Source: Micromonospora sp. CPCC 205371 (lineage in GTDB: Bacteria > Actinomycetota > Actinomycetes > Mycobacteriales > Micromonosporaceae). Taken from it: DNA of 64,000 nt. The position numbers and the translations under genes were made by a program. This document shows positions 1 to 9,238 of the stretch, in pieces. Numbering within the stretch: the stretch's first letter is position 1; each line of letters begins with the position of its first letter. The notes beneath the pieces are model-generated. The model was given only the letters and a program-made list of their open reading frames with translations, made no database searches and was not told where the DNA came from. The DNA lies in contig NZ_JAIBNX010000001.1 in the NCBI RefSeq assembly GCF_026130045.1, forward strand, positions 98,436-162,435, given 5' to 3'.

Positions 1-1
1 C

Positions 2-361
2 GCCGTGATCGCTCGCGAGCTCGACCGGTACCTGCCGTTCCTCGCTACCACGAAGATCCTGGTCGCGGCCGTGCGGCGCGGCGTCGGGCGGGAAACCGCG
101 CACGAGGCGATCAAGGAGCACGCGGTGGCCGTGGCGCTCGACATGCGCGAGAAGGGCATCGCGGAGAACGACCTCTTCGACCGGCTGGCCGGCGACCAGC
201 GCCTCGGCCTCACCCGTGCCGAGATCGACACCCTGGTGGCCGACCGGTCCGCCTTCGTGGGGGCCGCCCAGGCCCAGGTGACCGCCGTGGCCGACCGGGT
301 CGCGCGGGTCGTCGCCGCACACCCCGCAGCAGCCGCCTACACCCCCGGCGCCATCCTCTGA
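2..361 (+). CDS. purB: Adenylosuccinate lyase, C-terminal part (cut by window start)
   Basis: PurB removes fumarate from SAICAR and from adenylosuccinate in purine synthesis. Only the last ~119 residues are present and the frame is open at the left edge, so the first GTG is an internal valine, not a start. The stretch reading TTKILVAAVRRGVGRETAHE followed by an AIKEHAVAVAL helix is typical of the PurB C-terminal helical domain; the catalytic residues lie upstream, outside the window. The purS-purQ-purL genes downstream agree with a purine locus. The stop is followed by a family A palindrome. Confidence 0.85.
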   Translation, partial: AVIARELDRYLPFLATTKILVAAVRRGVGRETAHEAIKEHAVAVALDMREKGIAENDLFDRLAGDQRLGLTRAEIDTLVADRSAFVGAAQAQVTAVADRVARVVAAHPAAAAYTPGAIL

Positions 362-404
362 CGGCGGGGGCGCCCGCACCGCGGATGAGAGCGTGAGAGG
401 CAGC

Positions 405-488
405 GCCGATCAAGGCCTTTCGCATCGATCAAGGGCAAAGGCACGTGGAATGCAGATCAAACCACGTGCCTTTGCCCTTGATCGGCGG
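405..488. repeat. Family A palindromic repeat, copy 1
   Basis: A perfect 22-bp inverted repeat (arms 427-448 and 462-483, 13-base loop) beginning GATCAAGGGCAAAGGCACG. A shorter extra arm (GATCAAGG, 408-415) joins through a GCATC spacer on the left. It lies between the convergent ends of purB and the serine protease gene, so it could act as a two-way terminator. Four relatives occur in this window. Confidence 0.9.
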
Positions 489-534
489 GAAGTCGGGCGC
501 CCGAGCGCCGCGCGGAGCGCGCCGTGCGCGGGGG

Positions 535-1215
535 CTAGACGCCTGCGGTCGAGCGGATCCAGGCGCGGTTGAACGCGACGCTGCCGTAGTTCTGGATGTT
601 GACGCCGTTGGCCGTGGAGGCCACGCCCACCTGAGCGCCGTTGTAGAACTCGGGACCGCCCGAGTCGCCGCGCCATGCGTTCCCGTTGATCGCGGTGCTG
701 CGGATCGCGCGGCCGCCGTATGCGTCCGTCACGTTGGTGCTGGTCACCCGCACCGACGCGGTCTTGAGCTGGCTGGAGGCACCGCAGCCGCTGTAGCAGG
801 TCATGCCCCAGCCGTAGATCGAGTTGGTCGAGTTCACCGGCGGGTCGCTGCTCGCCAGGGTCACATAGCTGGTGCTGACGCTGCTGCTGAGTCGCATGAG
901 CGCCAGGTCGTACCGGGCATAGCTGGCGCTTACCGTCCGGGTCACGCCGCCGGACGCGCGCAGGACGCTGCCAACGCGCACCGACATGCTGCCGCTGACG
1001 CAGTGCCGCGCGGTCAGCACCCAGTTCGGAGCGATGATCGTGCCGGAGCACGTGAACGAGCCGTTGCTGAAGACCGCAGCCGCCCATGGTGCGGAGGAGA
1101 CGGTGCTGCCGCCAATGATGTACGGCTCCACGTCAGCGGCGACCGCGGCGCTGGGCGCGGCCACGGCCGCGGCGGCCGCGGTGGCGGGGGCCCTCACGGC
1201 TAGGCGCATGCGCAT
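535..1215 (-). CDS. Secreted chymotrypsin-fold (S1) serine protease
   Basis: 226 residues from the ATG at 1215, chosen because a strong AAGGAGGT site lies just upstream; a longer frame would translate that site. Residues 1-28 are an Ala-rich signal peptide. IIGG at 33-36 is the expected new N-terminus after zymogen cleavage. The catalytic triad is visible: His71 (TARHC), Asp103 (YDLALM) and Ser185 (GDSGGP). Cys56 and Cys72 probably form the His-loop disulfide. Asn179 sits where trypsin has its specificity Asp, so plain trypsin-like cleavage is doubtful. Likely an exported degradative protease with its own promoter. Confidence 0.88.
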   Translation of the reverse strand: MRMRLAVRAPATAAAAAVAAPSAAVAADVEPYIIGGSTVSSAPWAAAVFSNGSFTCSGTIIAPNWVLTARHCVSGSMSVRVGSVLRASGGVTRTVSASYARYDLALMRLSSSVSTSYVTLASSDPPVNSTNSIYGWGMTCYSGCGASSQLKTASVRVTSTNVTDAYGGRAIRSTAINGNAWRGDSGGPEFYNGAQVGVASTANGVNIQNYGSVAFNRAWIRSTAGV

Positions 1216-1319
1216 GAATGGACCTCCTTTTTGAGGGGTTTTGGGCACGCTAGGACGCATCGACACTCGTCGACAAGAATCCGATCCAGGTCATACGACG
1301 GCGTGATGGCCAGGTACCA

Positions 1320-1432
1320 TCGCGTCAGCGAAGGGGAGTAGCCCCCAATCGCGCGGTCGACACACTGGCGCTCCGGCGCCCGGCCGCGTGGCCGCGATCA
1401 CCGCGGTGGGCGAGACCTTCGACCCAGGCCGC
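1320..1432 (+). promoter_or_regulatory. yybP-ykoY manganese riboswitch
   Basis: The leader contains both hallmark blocks of the yybP-ykoY aptamer: AAGGGGAGTAGC near 1330-1341 and GGGCGAGACCTTCGACC near 1408-1424, separated by GC-rich stems. It ends about 60 bases before the ATG of a GDT1-family manganese exporter, a classic target of this riboswitch. GC-rich hairpins between 1433 and 1480 could be the expression platform. The motif is read directly; Mn2+ sensing is family knowledge. Confidence 0.88.
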
Positions 1433-1489
1433 ACGGCCGGGTCGAGGGCGCCCGTGCTCCCGGCCCTGCCGGGAAAGGAAACCGACACC

Positions 1490-2098
1490 ATGGAGTACGC
1501 GCTCGTCGCGCTGACCGCGTTCGTGCTGATCCTGCCCGTGGAGCTGCCGGACAAGACGTTCGTCGCCACCCTGGTGCTCAGCACGCGGTACCCGGCGCTT
1601 CCGGTGTGGCTCGGCGTGAGCGCCGCGTTCGGCGTGCAGTGCCTGGTCGCGGTCGGCGCCGGCCACCTGCTCTCCCAGCTGCCCGAGCGTCCGGTGGCGC
1701 TGGTCGCCGCCACGCTCTTCGCGGTCGGCGCGGTGCTGCTGTTTCGAGGGGCACGCACGGCCGACAATGCCGAGGCCGAGCAGGAGCGCGAGTTCGGCGA
1801 CAAGATCACGACCGGCAAGCGCGGCTGGCGGGCGGCCGGGGCGAGCTTCCTCGTGCTCTTCACCGCCGAATGGGGTGATCTGTCCCAGTTGCTGACCGCC
1901 GGTCTGGTGGCTAGTGGAAAGCCCGCGGTGCCGGTGTTCTTCGGCTCGTGGGTGGCGCTGATCACGGTCTCCGGGGCAGCGGTTCTGCTCGGCCGCTGGC
2001 TGCTGAAGCGCGTGAAGCTGTCCGTCGTGCGGTACGCCGCAGCCGGGGTGTGCGCCCTCCTCGCGACCATCACCGTGGTCGGTGTCGTGGCGGGCTGA
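1490..2098 (+). CDS. GDT1/TMEM165 (UPF0016) family Mn2+ exporter
   Basis: 202 residues with about six hydrophobic segments. Both family signatures are present: ELPDKT (Glu18, Asp21) and EWGDLS (Glu127, Asp130), the acidic pairs that bind the metal in this family. Start is the ATG at 1490 with a GGGAAAGGA site; the same frame is open upstream but there it is riboswitch leader. Family members export Mn2+ (or exchange Ca2+/Mn2+ for H+). The Mn riboswitch upstream supports a role in manganese detoxification. Confidence 0.88.
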   Translation: MEYALVALTAFVLILPVELPDKTFVATLVLSTRYPALPVWLGVSAAFGVQCLVAVGAGHLLSQLPERPVALVAATLFAVGAVLLFRGARTADNAEAEQEREFGDKITTGKRGWRAAGASFLVLFTAEWGDLSQLLTAGLVASGKPAVPVFFGSWVALITVSGAAVLLGRWLLKRVKLSVVRYAAAGVCALLATITVVGVVAG

Positions 2099-2246
2099 GC
2101 CGTCCCGTGACCAGGACAGCCGGTGCAAGCTGCCCGCCCTCTACCAGGTACGCTTGGCACGCTTGTCCGGGGGCGGGGGGCGGCACCACATTCGGCCCCC
2201 GGCGGTCGATAGCGGCAACGTCCGCGTACACAGTCAGGAGTGTCCA

Positions 2247-2519
2247 GTGGCTCGCGTCGTCGTCGACGTCATGCTCAAGCCGGAGATCCTTGATCCGCAG
2301 GGCCAGGCGGTCGCCAACGCGCTGCCCAGGCTCGGCGTCACCGATGTCGCGTCGGTGCGCATCGGCCGGCGGATCGAGATCGAGTTCTCTGGCGAGCCAG
2401 ACTTGGACCGCGCCCGGGAAATCGCGGACAAGCTGCTGGCCAACCCGGTAATCGAAGACTTCACCGTGCGCGTAGAGGCGGAGGAGCCGGCCGAGGAGCC
2501 TGTCGAGGCCACGGCATGA
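2247..2519 (+). CDS. purS: Phosphoribosylformylglycinamidine synthase, PurS subunit
   Basis: 90 residues from GTG 2247 with an AGGAG site at 2236-2240. PurS is the small structural subunit that bridges PurQ and PurL and helps ammonia pass between them (FGAR to FGAM). The sequence has the family pattern: [14 protein letters not shown], the LGV block, and [11 protein letters not shown]. The C-terminus is Glu-rich. Its stop overlaps the purQ ATG by ATGA, so the two are translationally coupled. Confidence 0.95.
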   Translation: MARVVVDVMLKPEILDPQGQAVANALPRLGVTDVASVRIGRRIEIEFSGEPDLDRAREIADKLLANPVIEDFTVRVEAEEPAEEPVEATA

Positions 2520-3205
2520 GCGCGCGTATCGGCGTCGTCACGTTTCCCGGGTCGCTCGACGACGGCGACGCGGCGCGTGGTGTGCGTCTCGCGGGCGGCG
2601 AGGCGGTTCGCCTCTGGCACGCCGACCCCGACCTTCACGGCGTCGACGCCGTCATCCTCCCGGGTGGCTTTTCGTACGGTGACTACCTGCGCGGCGGTGC
2701 GATCGCCCGGTTCGCCCCGGTGATGGAGTCGATCGCCGTAGCGGCCCGCGACGGCATGCCGGTGCTCGGCATCTGCAACGGCTTCCAGATCCTCTGCGAG
2801 GCCCACCTGCTGCCCGGCGCGCTGACCCGCAACCAGCACCTGCACTTCCGCAACCGCGACCAGTGGCTGCGCGTCGAGGCAATCCAGCCCGTGTGGACGA
2901 ACGCGTTCACCGACAGCCAGGAAGTTTTGATCCCGGTCAAGCACGGCGAAGGCCGCTACGTCGCCGACGAGCGGACCCTCGAGGAGCTGGAGGCCAACGG
3001 CCAGGTGGTCGCCCGCTACGTCAAGGGCAACCCCAACGGTTCCCTCAACGACATCGCGGCCATCAGCAACGCCGCCGGCAACGTGGTCGGCATCATGCCG
3101 CACCCGGAGCACGCGGTCGAGGCCCTGACCGGCCCGTCCATCGACGGGCTGGGCTTCTTCACGTCCGTACTCAAGCACCTTGCCGGCGCGGGGGCACAAG
3201 CATGA
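2516..3205 (+). CDS. purQ: Phosphoribosylformylglycinamidine synthase, glutaminase subunit PurQ
   Basis: 229 residues. A class I glutamine amidotransferase that releases ammonia for PurL. The nucleophile is Cys87 in GICNGFQ; the other triad residues are His196 and Glu198 in MPHPEHA. The oxyanion loop [14 protein letters not shown] at 48-61 is intact. Length and motifs are normal for the separate-subunit PurSQL type used by actinobacteria. Between its stop and purL lies a family B repeat of about 75 bases. Confidence 0.96.
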   Translation: MSARIGVVTFPGSLDDGDAARGVRLAGGEAVRLWHADPDLHGVDAVILPGGFSYGDYLRGGAIARFAPVMESIAVAARDGMPVLGICNGFQILCEAHLLPGALTRNQHLHFRNRDQWLRVEAIQPVWTNAFTDSQEVLIPVKHGEGRYVADERTLEELEANGQVVARYVKGNPNGSLNDIAAISNAAGNVVGIMPHPEHAVEALTGPSIDGLGFFTSVLKHLAGAGAQA

Positions 3206-3282
3206 CAGAGCTAACTGGCGCTCGCTGCGCTCGCGCGGGTCATCCGCCCTTTGGGCAGGCTGCGGGAGGCGGCGCATGACCA
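3206..3282 (+). repeat. Family B repeat, copy 1 (supplies purL RBS and start)
   Basis: Imperfect hairpin-forming sequence rich in CGCTCGCTGCGCTCG. Bases 3258-3282 are identical over 25 bp to the reverse complement of 44490-44514; in both places this block contains the GGGAGG site, the ATG and the first ACC codon of the gene (purL here, tadB there). A longer related copy lies at 15209-15345. Confidence 0.8.
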
Positions 3283-5651
3283 CGCAAACAGGCACTACGA
3301 CGCGACAGGAAGCGGCACCGTCGGTGAGCGTCGACGAGTTCGACGGCGGACCCGACACCGTCCAGCGCGCCACGGCGACGCCGCAGGAGCTGCAGCCCTA
3401 CGCGGAGCTCGGCCTGAAGGACGACGAGTACGAGCGCATCCGCGAGATCCTCGGCCGCCGGCCCACGCAGTCCGAGCTGGCCATGTACTCGATCATGTGG
3501 AGCGAGCACTGCTCCTACAAGTCGAGCAAGGTGCACCTGCGGCAGTTCGGGGAGAAGGCGCCGCCCAGCGACCGGCTGCTCGCCGGCATCGGCGAAAACG
3601 CGGGCGTCATCCAGATCTCCGACGATCTCGCGGTGACCTTCAAGGTCGAGTCGCACAACCACCCGAGCTACGTCGAGCCGTACCAGGGCGCCGCGACCGG
3701 CGTCGGCGGCATCGTCCGCGACATCCTCGCGATGGGCGCGCGGCCCGTCGCGGTCATGGACCCGCTGCGGTTCGGCGCCGCCGACCACGAAGACACCGCT
3801 CGGGTACTGCCGGGTGTGGTGGCCGGCATCGGCGGATACGGCAACTCGCTCGGCCTGCCCAACATCGGCGGCGAGATCGTCTTCGACCCCTGCTACCAGG
3901 GCAACCCGCTCGTCAACGCGCTCTGCGTCGGCGTCCTGCCGGTCGACCGCCTGCAAAACAAGGCCGCCGCCGGCGTGGGCAACATCGTGGTGCTGATGGG
4001 CGCCAAGACCGGCCGTGACGGCATCGGCGGCGTGTCGGTGCTCGCCAGCGCCACGTTCGACGACGAGAGCGAGCAGCGCCGCCCGTCCGTGCAGGTCGGC
4101 GACCCGTTCATGGAGAAGCTGCTCATCGAGGCATGCCTGGAGCTGTACGACGCCAAGCTGGTGGTCGGCATCCAAGACCTCGGCGGCGCCGGCCTCACCT
4201 GCGCGCTCACCGAGACCGCCGCCGCGGCGGGCACCGGCATGACCGTCCAGCTCGACCGGGTGCCGCTGCGCGAGCCCTCGATGACGCCGCACGAGATCCT
4301 CGCGAGCGAATCGCAGGAGCGCATGCTGCTGATCGTCGAGCCCGCGCAGCTCGACGCGGTGCTTGCGATCGCCGAGAAGTGGGGCGTCATCGCCACCGCG
4401 ATCGGTGAGGTCACGCCGCCCGGCCCAGATGGGCTGCCCGGCCGCCTCACGATCGACTGGCGCGGCCACACCGTGGTCGACGTACCGCCCGGCTCGCTGG
4501 CCGACGACGGGCCGGTCTACGCCCGCCCGGTACGCGAGCCCGCCGACCGCATCCTGCTCCAGGCCGACCGGGCCGAGACACTGCCGCGACCGTCCACACC
4601 GGAGGCGCTGCGCGAGACCCTCCTGCAGATGGTCGCCTCGCCCAACCTGTGCGACAAGAGCTGGGTCACCGAGCAGTACGACCGGTACGTCCTGGGCAAC
4701 ACCGTGCTCGCCCAGCCCGAAGACTCCGGTGTGATCCGGATCGACGAGCGCAGCGGCCTCGGCGTCGCCCTCTCGGTCGACGGCAACGGCCGGTTCGCCC
4801 GGCTCGACCCGTACCAGGGCGCCAAGCTCGCCCTCGCCGAGGCCTACCGCAACGTGGCCGTCACCGGCGCCCGCCCGCTGGCCGTCACCAACTGCCTCAA
4901 CTTCGGCTCGCCCGAAGACCCCAGCGTCATGTGGCAGTTCGCCGAGGCGGTCCGCGGCCTGGCCGACGGCTGCGCCGAGCTGGGCATCCCCGTCACCGGC
5001 GGCAACGTCAGCTTCTACAACCAGACCGGTGCCGCCGCCATCCACCCGACGCCCGTCGTCGGCGTGCTCGGCGTGCTCGACGACGTCAGCCAGCGGGTGC
5101 CGATGGGCTTCCCCGAGCCGGCCAACCCCGAGGGCGACATCATCTTCCTGCTCGGCGAGACCCGGGTGGAGCTGTCGGGCTCGGAGTGGGCCTGGGTGAC
5201 GCACGAGCACCTCGGCGGCGTGCCGCCGCGGGTCGACCTGCCGCGCGAGCGCACCCTCGCCACGGTCCTCACGGAGGCCGCACGCGTCGGCCACCTGAGC
5301 GCCGCACACGACCTCTCCGACGGCGGCCTCGCACAGGGCCTCGTCGAGGCGTGCTTGCGCAACGGCGTCGGCGCCCGCATCGCGCTGCCCGAGGAGCACA
5401 CGGCCGGCTCGATGCCGTTCGCGTACCTCTTCAGCGAGTCGGCCAGCCGGGCCCTCGTCTCCGTGCCGCATGGCCAGGAGAAGGCGTTCACCGCGCTGTG
5501 CACCGAGCATGGTCTACCGTGGACGGCTCTCGGCGTGACCGATCCACGCGGCGGCGTCCTGGCCATCCGCGACCAGTTCACGATCGGGCTCGACGAGCTG
5601 CGCGAGGCATACACGTCGACGCTGCCGAAGCTCTTCGGCGCCGGTGCCTGA
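3276..5651 (+). CDS. purL: Phosphoribosylformylglycinamidine synthase, large subunit PurL
   Basis: 791 residues, the short PurL form that works with PurS and PurQ; it turns FGAR, ATP and ammonia into FGAM. The start is ATG 3276 with GGGAGG just upstream; an earlier in-frame GTG would run through the repeat. [11 protein letters not shown] at 75-85 holds the catalytic His78. The [19 protein letters not shown] block follows, and the second half repeats the same AIRS-like fold ([18 protein letters not shown]). The last codons overlap the next gene. Confidence 0.96.
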   Translation: MTTQTGTTTRQEAAPSVSVDEFDGGPDTVQRATATPQELQPYAELGLKDDEYERIREILGRRPTQSELAMYSIMWSEHCSYKSSKVHLRQFGEKAPPSDRLLAGIGENAGVIQISDDLAVTFKVESHNHPSYVEPYQGAATGVGGIVRDILAMGARPVAVMDPLRFGAADHEDTARVLPGVVAGIGGYGNSLGLPNIGGEIVFDPCYQGNPLVNALCVGVLPVDRLQNKAAAGVGNIVVLMGAKTGRDGIGGVSVLASATFDDESEQRRPSVQVGDPFMEKLLIEACLELYDAKLVVGIQDLGGAGLTCALTETAAAAGTGMTVQLDRVPLREPSMTPHEILASESQERMLLIVEPAQLDAVLAIAEKWGVIATAIGEVTPPGPDGLPGRLTIDWRGHTVVDVPPGSLADDGPVYARPVREPADRILLQADRAETLPRPSTPEALRETLLQMVASPNLCDKSWVTEQYDRYVLGNTVLAQPEDSGVIRIDERSGLGVALSVDGNGRFARLDPYQGAKLALAEAYRNVAVTGARPLAVTNCLNFGSPEDPSVMWQFAEAVRGLADGCAELGIPVTGGNVSFYNQTGAAAIHPTPVVGVLGVLDDVSQRVPMGFPEPANPEGDIIFLLGETRVELSGSEWAWVTHEHLGGVPPRVDLPRERTLATVLTEAARVGHLSAAHDLSDGGLAQGLVEACLRNGVGARIALPEEHTAGSMPFAYLFSESASRALVSVPHGQEKAFTALCTEHGLPWTALGVTDPRGGVLAIRDQFTIGLDELREAYTSTLPKLFGAGA

Positions 5652-6402
5652 GTCGGTATACCTCCAGCCAGACACCGGAGTCCGCTTCGATTGGGGCCTG
5701 GCTGGCGCGGCCGAGCTGGGCCGCGTGTGCGCGGTGCTGGTCGTGGTCGACGTGCTGTCGTTCACCACAGCGGTCGACGTGGCCGTCGGACGTGGCATGC
5801 GGGTGCACCCGTTTCCATGGGGAGCGCAGGCCGACGCCTACGCCCGCCGGGTGGGCGCCGTCGCTGCCGTCGGGCGCAGCAAGGTCAGCCCGGACCGGCC
5901 GTGGTCACTGTCGCCGGCGGCCCTTCAGGCCGCGCCGGTCACACCCGAGCTCGTGCTGCCCTCGCCGAACGGCTCGGCGATCTCCGCCGCCGCCAGCGCT
6001 ACCGGCATCCCCGTGGTAGCGGGCTGCGTCCGCAACGCACCCGCCGTCGCCCGCTGGCTCCTCCGGAGAGGGTACGGAGGCCCGCACGCGCCTATCGGTG
6101 TGGTGGCCGCAGGTGAACGCTGGCCAGACGACACCCTGCGGCCCGGAGTGGAAGACCTGCTGGGCGCGGCAGCGGTGCTCAACGGCCTGATCGACGCCCC
6201 AGCTGGCTTCTCGGTCGAGGCGGCAGTGGCGTTGGCCGCGTACGCCGGCATCCCAGATGTGCCAGCGGCGATCCGTGGCTCCGTGTCGGGCCAAGAACTC
6301 ATTACGGGCGGCTTCGGTGCCGACGTAGAGATCGCCGTTCAGATGGCCACGTCTGAGACGGTCCCTGTGCTCAGCGGGGGCGTCTTCTCCCCCGCCGGTT
6401 AG
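5644..6402 (+). CDS. ComB-family 2-phosphosulfolactate phosphatase-like protein
   Basis: 252 residues from GTG 5644, overlapping the purL stop by 8 bases. It belongs to the ComB family (PF04029), whose archaeal member removes phosphate from 2-phosphosulfolactate in coenzyme M synthesis. [12 protein letters not shown] (Asp36) is the usual metal-binding start of the fold, followed by [10 protein letters not shown] and GVVAAGERW. Actinomycetes do not make coenzyme M, so the true substrate is unknown; purL coupling suggests a link to nucleotide or phosphate metabolism. It converges on the next gene with overlapping stops. Confidence 0.75.
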   Translation: MPESVYLQPDTGVRFDWGLAGAAELGRVCAVLVVVDVLSFTTAVDVAVGRGMRVHPFPWGAQADAYARRVGAVAAVGRSKVSPDRPWSLSPAALQAAPVTPELVLPSPNGSAISAAASATGIPVVAGCVRNAPAVARWLLRRGYGGPHAPIGVVAAGERWPDDTLRPGVEDLLGAAAVLNGLIDAPAGFSVEAAVALAAYAGIPDVPAAIRGSVSGQELITGGFGADVEIAVQMATSETVPVLSGGVFSPAG

Positions 6403-8642
6403 TCGTCGAGCCAGTCCAGAGAGCGGCGCTCGCCTCGGCCAGCCGGCTGCTGCGGACCGCCGCCACCGTGCCGACCCTGCTGCGGGCCGCCCTGGCCACC
6501 CTGGTCGTAGTAGCCGGCCTGGTCGTAGCCGCCGCCCTGCTGGTCGTACCCGCCACGCTGCTCAGGCACCCGGTCGTAGCCGCCCTGCTGGTCGTAGCCG
6601 CCACCGCCGTAGCCGCCACCCTGCTGCGGAGCGCCGTAGTTGGCACCACCGCCACCGCCGCCGTAGCCACCGTCGCCCTGGCCATAGCCGCCCTGCTCGT
6701 AGCCGTTGCCCACGCTGGGCCGGCCGCCGTACGGGTCGCTCTGCGGAGCGTAGCCGCCACCCGGGCCGTAACCACCGTGCTCCGGCTCGGGCGGGTAGCC
6801 GGCACCGCCGCCGTACGCGCCGTTGTCGTAGGTGGGGGCCGCCGGCGGCTGGGGCGGGCTGTAGCCGCCACCCGGGCCAGCACTGCCGCCGTTCCAGCGG
6901 CCGGTCGGCTCGTCGTACCGGTCGCCGCCAACCCGCGGGTCGCCGCCGTAGCCGCCGCCCTGCTGGGCACCGTAGCCGCCGCCGGGACCACCGCCGTACT
7001 CACCGCGACCGCCGTACCCATCGTCCGCCGGCCGCCCCGTGTAGGGGGCGTCATCGCCCGGGCGACCGCCAGCGTAAGGGCCCGCAGGCGCAGCCGGGCT
7101 GCCATAGCCACCCGGTGCGGCCGGACCGCCATAGCCACCAGGACCAGCCGGGCCACCAGGGCCGGCGCCGTAGCCGCCACCGCTGGTGGGGCCGCCGGCT
7201 GGCGGGGCACCGTAACCGCCGCCGCTCGTCGGGCCACCGGGCGGACCGCCGTAGCCGCCGCTCCCGCTCGTGGGCCTGCCGTACTGGCCCGGTCCGCCCT
7301 GCGGCTGGCCGCCGTATCCGTTGGCCTGCTGCGGCGGGCCGTACCCGTTGACCGGCTGGGTCGCACCGTAGTTGTTGCCGACCTGGGTCGGCGCGCCATA
7401 CGCGCCGTTGGCGCCGGGCCCCGCCCAGTCGGCCTGCGGACCGGGCGTCGCGGCCGGCATCGGCGCGCCGTACGGGTCCGGATATTCGTCGACCACGGGG
7501 CTCTGGAGCATGGTGGGCGCGTCGGCCAGCGACGGCCGTCCGACCATCGTCGGGTCGGGACCCGCGCGGTTCGCGACCCGGGTGGCGTCGGCACCGCCGT
7601 GGTACACGCCTTGCGCGCCCGGCACGCCGGGACGCGGGCCCGGACCACCGGAGCCGTCCGGCTCGTCGTCGTCTTCTTCGCCGTCATCCTGCTTGCGGCG
7701 GATGATGAGGAGCACGATCGCACCGACGCCGAGCGCCACCAGCAGGCCACCGACGATGATCAGCAGCCAGGACCCCATACCGCTTTCGGAGTTGTTGGAC
7801 GCGTTGTTCGCGGCGGGGTTGGTGGCCGCGACCGAGGCTTCCTCCTCGGCGGCCACGGACTCCTCAGGGCTCGGGGTGGCCGCCGCGCTCGCGGACGGCG
7901 ACGCCGCCTTGGTCGACTTCAGCGAAATGATCGGCACGGTCACGGACTGGCCGGCATTGCCGTTGACCTGCTTCTGGGCATTCTTGTAATCGGCGGCGCC
8001 AGCGCCGATGAAGAGCTCGCCGGCTGCGATCGGCTTGCCCTCGCAGGTGGTGAACTTGTAGTTACCGGTGCTGTTCGTGACGGTCGCGCAGTTGTTGCCC
8101 TGCGAGTCTGCCAGGGCCACGTTTGCGCCCTCGATGCCCTCGCCGGTGGCGTCGTCCCGGACCTTCCCTGTCACCTGCTTGACGGCCTGCGCTTCCTGCT
8201 GCCCACGCACCGATATGTCGCGCTCCGCGGTGGCGTCGTCGCCGCCGATCTCGGCCCGGATGCGGACCTTGCCGGACTTCGTGTCACCCGCGTTGACGTT
8301 GCCCGCGACCAACGTCACGGTGAATTCGCGGCTCTGCTGGGGCAGGATCTGCTCGGTGAAGTCGCACTGGCCCTCGCACTGGACCTCGCCGAACGTCAGA
8401 CTGACGTTGATGTTCACCGAAGCGTTGAGGCCGCCAGCCCCGTTGTTGTTGTTACGCACGCTGTAGCGCAGGGTGGCCCGCTGGCCCGGCGTCAGCGAGC
8501 CCGAAGACAGGCTCGTGATCTGGACCGTGGGGTCTTCGGCGAGGGCGGGGGCCGCGGGGACGGCAACCAGGGCGCCAGAAGCCAGCGCCACGACCACACC
8601 GGCGCGAAGCGACCAGGCCCGTCGGTGTGAAGTCACGTCCAC
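6399..8642 (-). CDS. Membrane-anchored protein with Gly/Tyr/Gln/Pro-rich cytoplasmic tail
   Basis: 747 residues, no named function known to me. Residues 1-35 are a signal peptide ending APALA. About 40-150 look like an Ig-like domain, with a Cys90/Cys93 pair. VTGKVRDDATGEGIEGANVA near 158-177 starts a carboxypeptidase-regulatory-like (CnaB-type) beta sandwich. Residues 291-314 are one membrane segment followed by RRKQ, so the remaining ~430 residues should be cytoplasmic. This tail is low complexity, built of GGYG, GGYD and QQGG units, and ends in a charged RRSLDWLDD motif. DATRV, DPTMV and APTML near the membrane resemble phospho-Thr sites read by FHA domains. It may be a cell-envelope scaffold. 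Confidence 0.8.
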   Translation of the reverse strand: MDVTSHRRAWSLRAGVVVALASGALVAVPAAPALAEDPTVQITSLSSGSLTPGQRATLRYSVRNNNNGAGGLNASVNINVSLTFGEVQCEGQCDFTEQILPQQSREFTVTLVAGNVNAGDTKSGKVRIRAEIGGDDATAERDISVRGQQEAQAVKQVTGKVRDDATGEGIEGANVALADSQGNNCATVTNSTGNYKFTTCEGKPIAAGELFIGAGAADYKNAQKQVNGNAGQSVTVPIISLKSTKAASPSASAAATPSPEESVAAEEEASVAATNPAANNASNNSESGMGSWLLIIVGGLLVALGVGAIVLLIIRRKQDDGEEDDDEPDGSGGPGPRPGVPGAQGVYHGGADATRVANRAGPDPTMVGRPSLADAPTMLQSPVVDEYPDPYGAPMPAATPGPQADWAGPGANGAYGAPTQVGNNYGATQPVNGYGPPQQANGYGGQPQGGPGQYGRPTSGSGGYGGPPGGPTSGGGYGAPPAGGPTSGGGYGAGPGGPAGPGGYGGPAAPGGYGSPAAPAGPYAGGRPGDDAPYTGRPADDGYGGRGEYGGGPGGGYGAQQGGGYGGDPRVGGDRYDEPTGRWNGGSAGPGGGYSPPQPPAAPTYDNGAYGGGAGYPPEPEHGGYGPGGGYAPQSDPYGGRPSVGNGYEQGGYGQGDGGYGGGGGGANYGAPQQGGGYGGGGYDQQGGYDRVPEQRGGYDQQGGGYDQAGYYDQGGQGGPQQGRHGGGGPQQPAGRGERRSLDWLDD

Positions 8643-8762
8643 CGCCTTCCGGTTATGCCATCCCGTGACGAGTCACCGTCGGCCACTATGCCTTGTTTGG
8701 GGGCGCGAGCGCGACCCAGGGGCGGAAGGAAGTGACGTATTAGCGGGTCGTATCGTCCCGAC

Positions 8763-9116
8763 GTGTCCAGTGCGCACAATAAGTCCGCCGCGGTCGCGGC
8801 CATCCTTGCCGACGTCGATGCCGGCCGCACACCAGAGGTCGCCACACTCCGTGACGCCGTACGGGCACTTCTGTCAGACCTCGCCAAGCGGGCTCCGGGA
8901 CGTTCAGTAGAGGTGCGCGTACCACCCTACGGGGCGGTGCAGTGCATACCCGGGCCGCGACACACCAGGGGGACGCCACCAAATGTGGTGGAGATGGATC
9001 CGGTCACGTGGGTGCTGCTCGCGACCGGTCGGCTGGGGTGGGACGAGGCGGTTACCCAGGGGCGGATCAGGGCTAGCGGCGCCCGTGCTGACATTTCCGA
9101 CTACATACCTATGTAA
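8763..9116 (+). CDS. Sterol-carrier family protein (SCP_3 type)
   Basis: 117 residues from GTG 8763. A small soluble protein of the bacterial SCP-2 orthologue family found next to purF in many actinomycetes. The conserved part is RSVEVRVPPYGAVQCIPG followed by HTRGTPPNVVEMDPVTWVLLATGRLGW. No catalytic residues are evident. The fold suggests binding of a hydrophobic ligand, but the ligand is unknown. It is divergent from the Gly/Tyr-rich protein gene across ~120 bases that must hold both promoters. Confidence 0.8.
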   Translation: MSSAHNKSAAVAAILADVDAGRTPEVATLRDAVRALLSDLAKRAPGRSVEVRVPPYGAVQCIPGPRHTRGTPPNVVEMDPVTWVLLATGRLGWDEAVTQGRIRASGARADISDYIPM

Positions 9117-9238
9117 CAGCCGCGTTACATGACGTACACGGTGACGAGAGGCAGCCAAAAGGTGGCTCTCTGTTGTCGGCCTTGGCTCGCGTACACTGTG
9201 GCGACAGGAAGTCCCGGATCAGCACTGAGGAGCGGCAG

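Noticed and set aside
3240..5510. A 756-residue open frame antisense to purL
   Set aside because: No motif and no ribosome site; purL on the plus strand is unambiguous.
6468..8630. A 720-residue Ala/Val/Arg-rich frame opposite the Gly/Tyr-rich protein
   Set aside because: It mirrors the repetitive codons of the real gene, which has a signal peptide, a membrane helix and a conserved domain.
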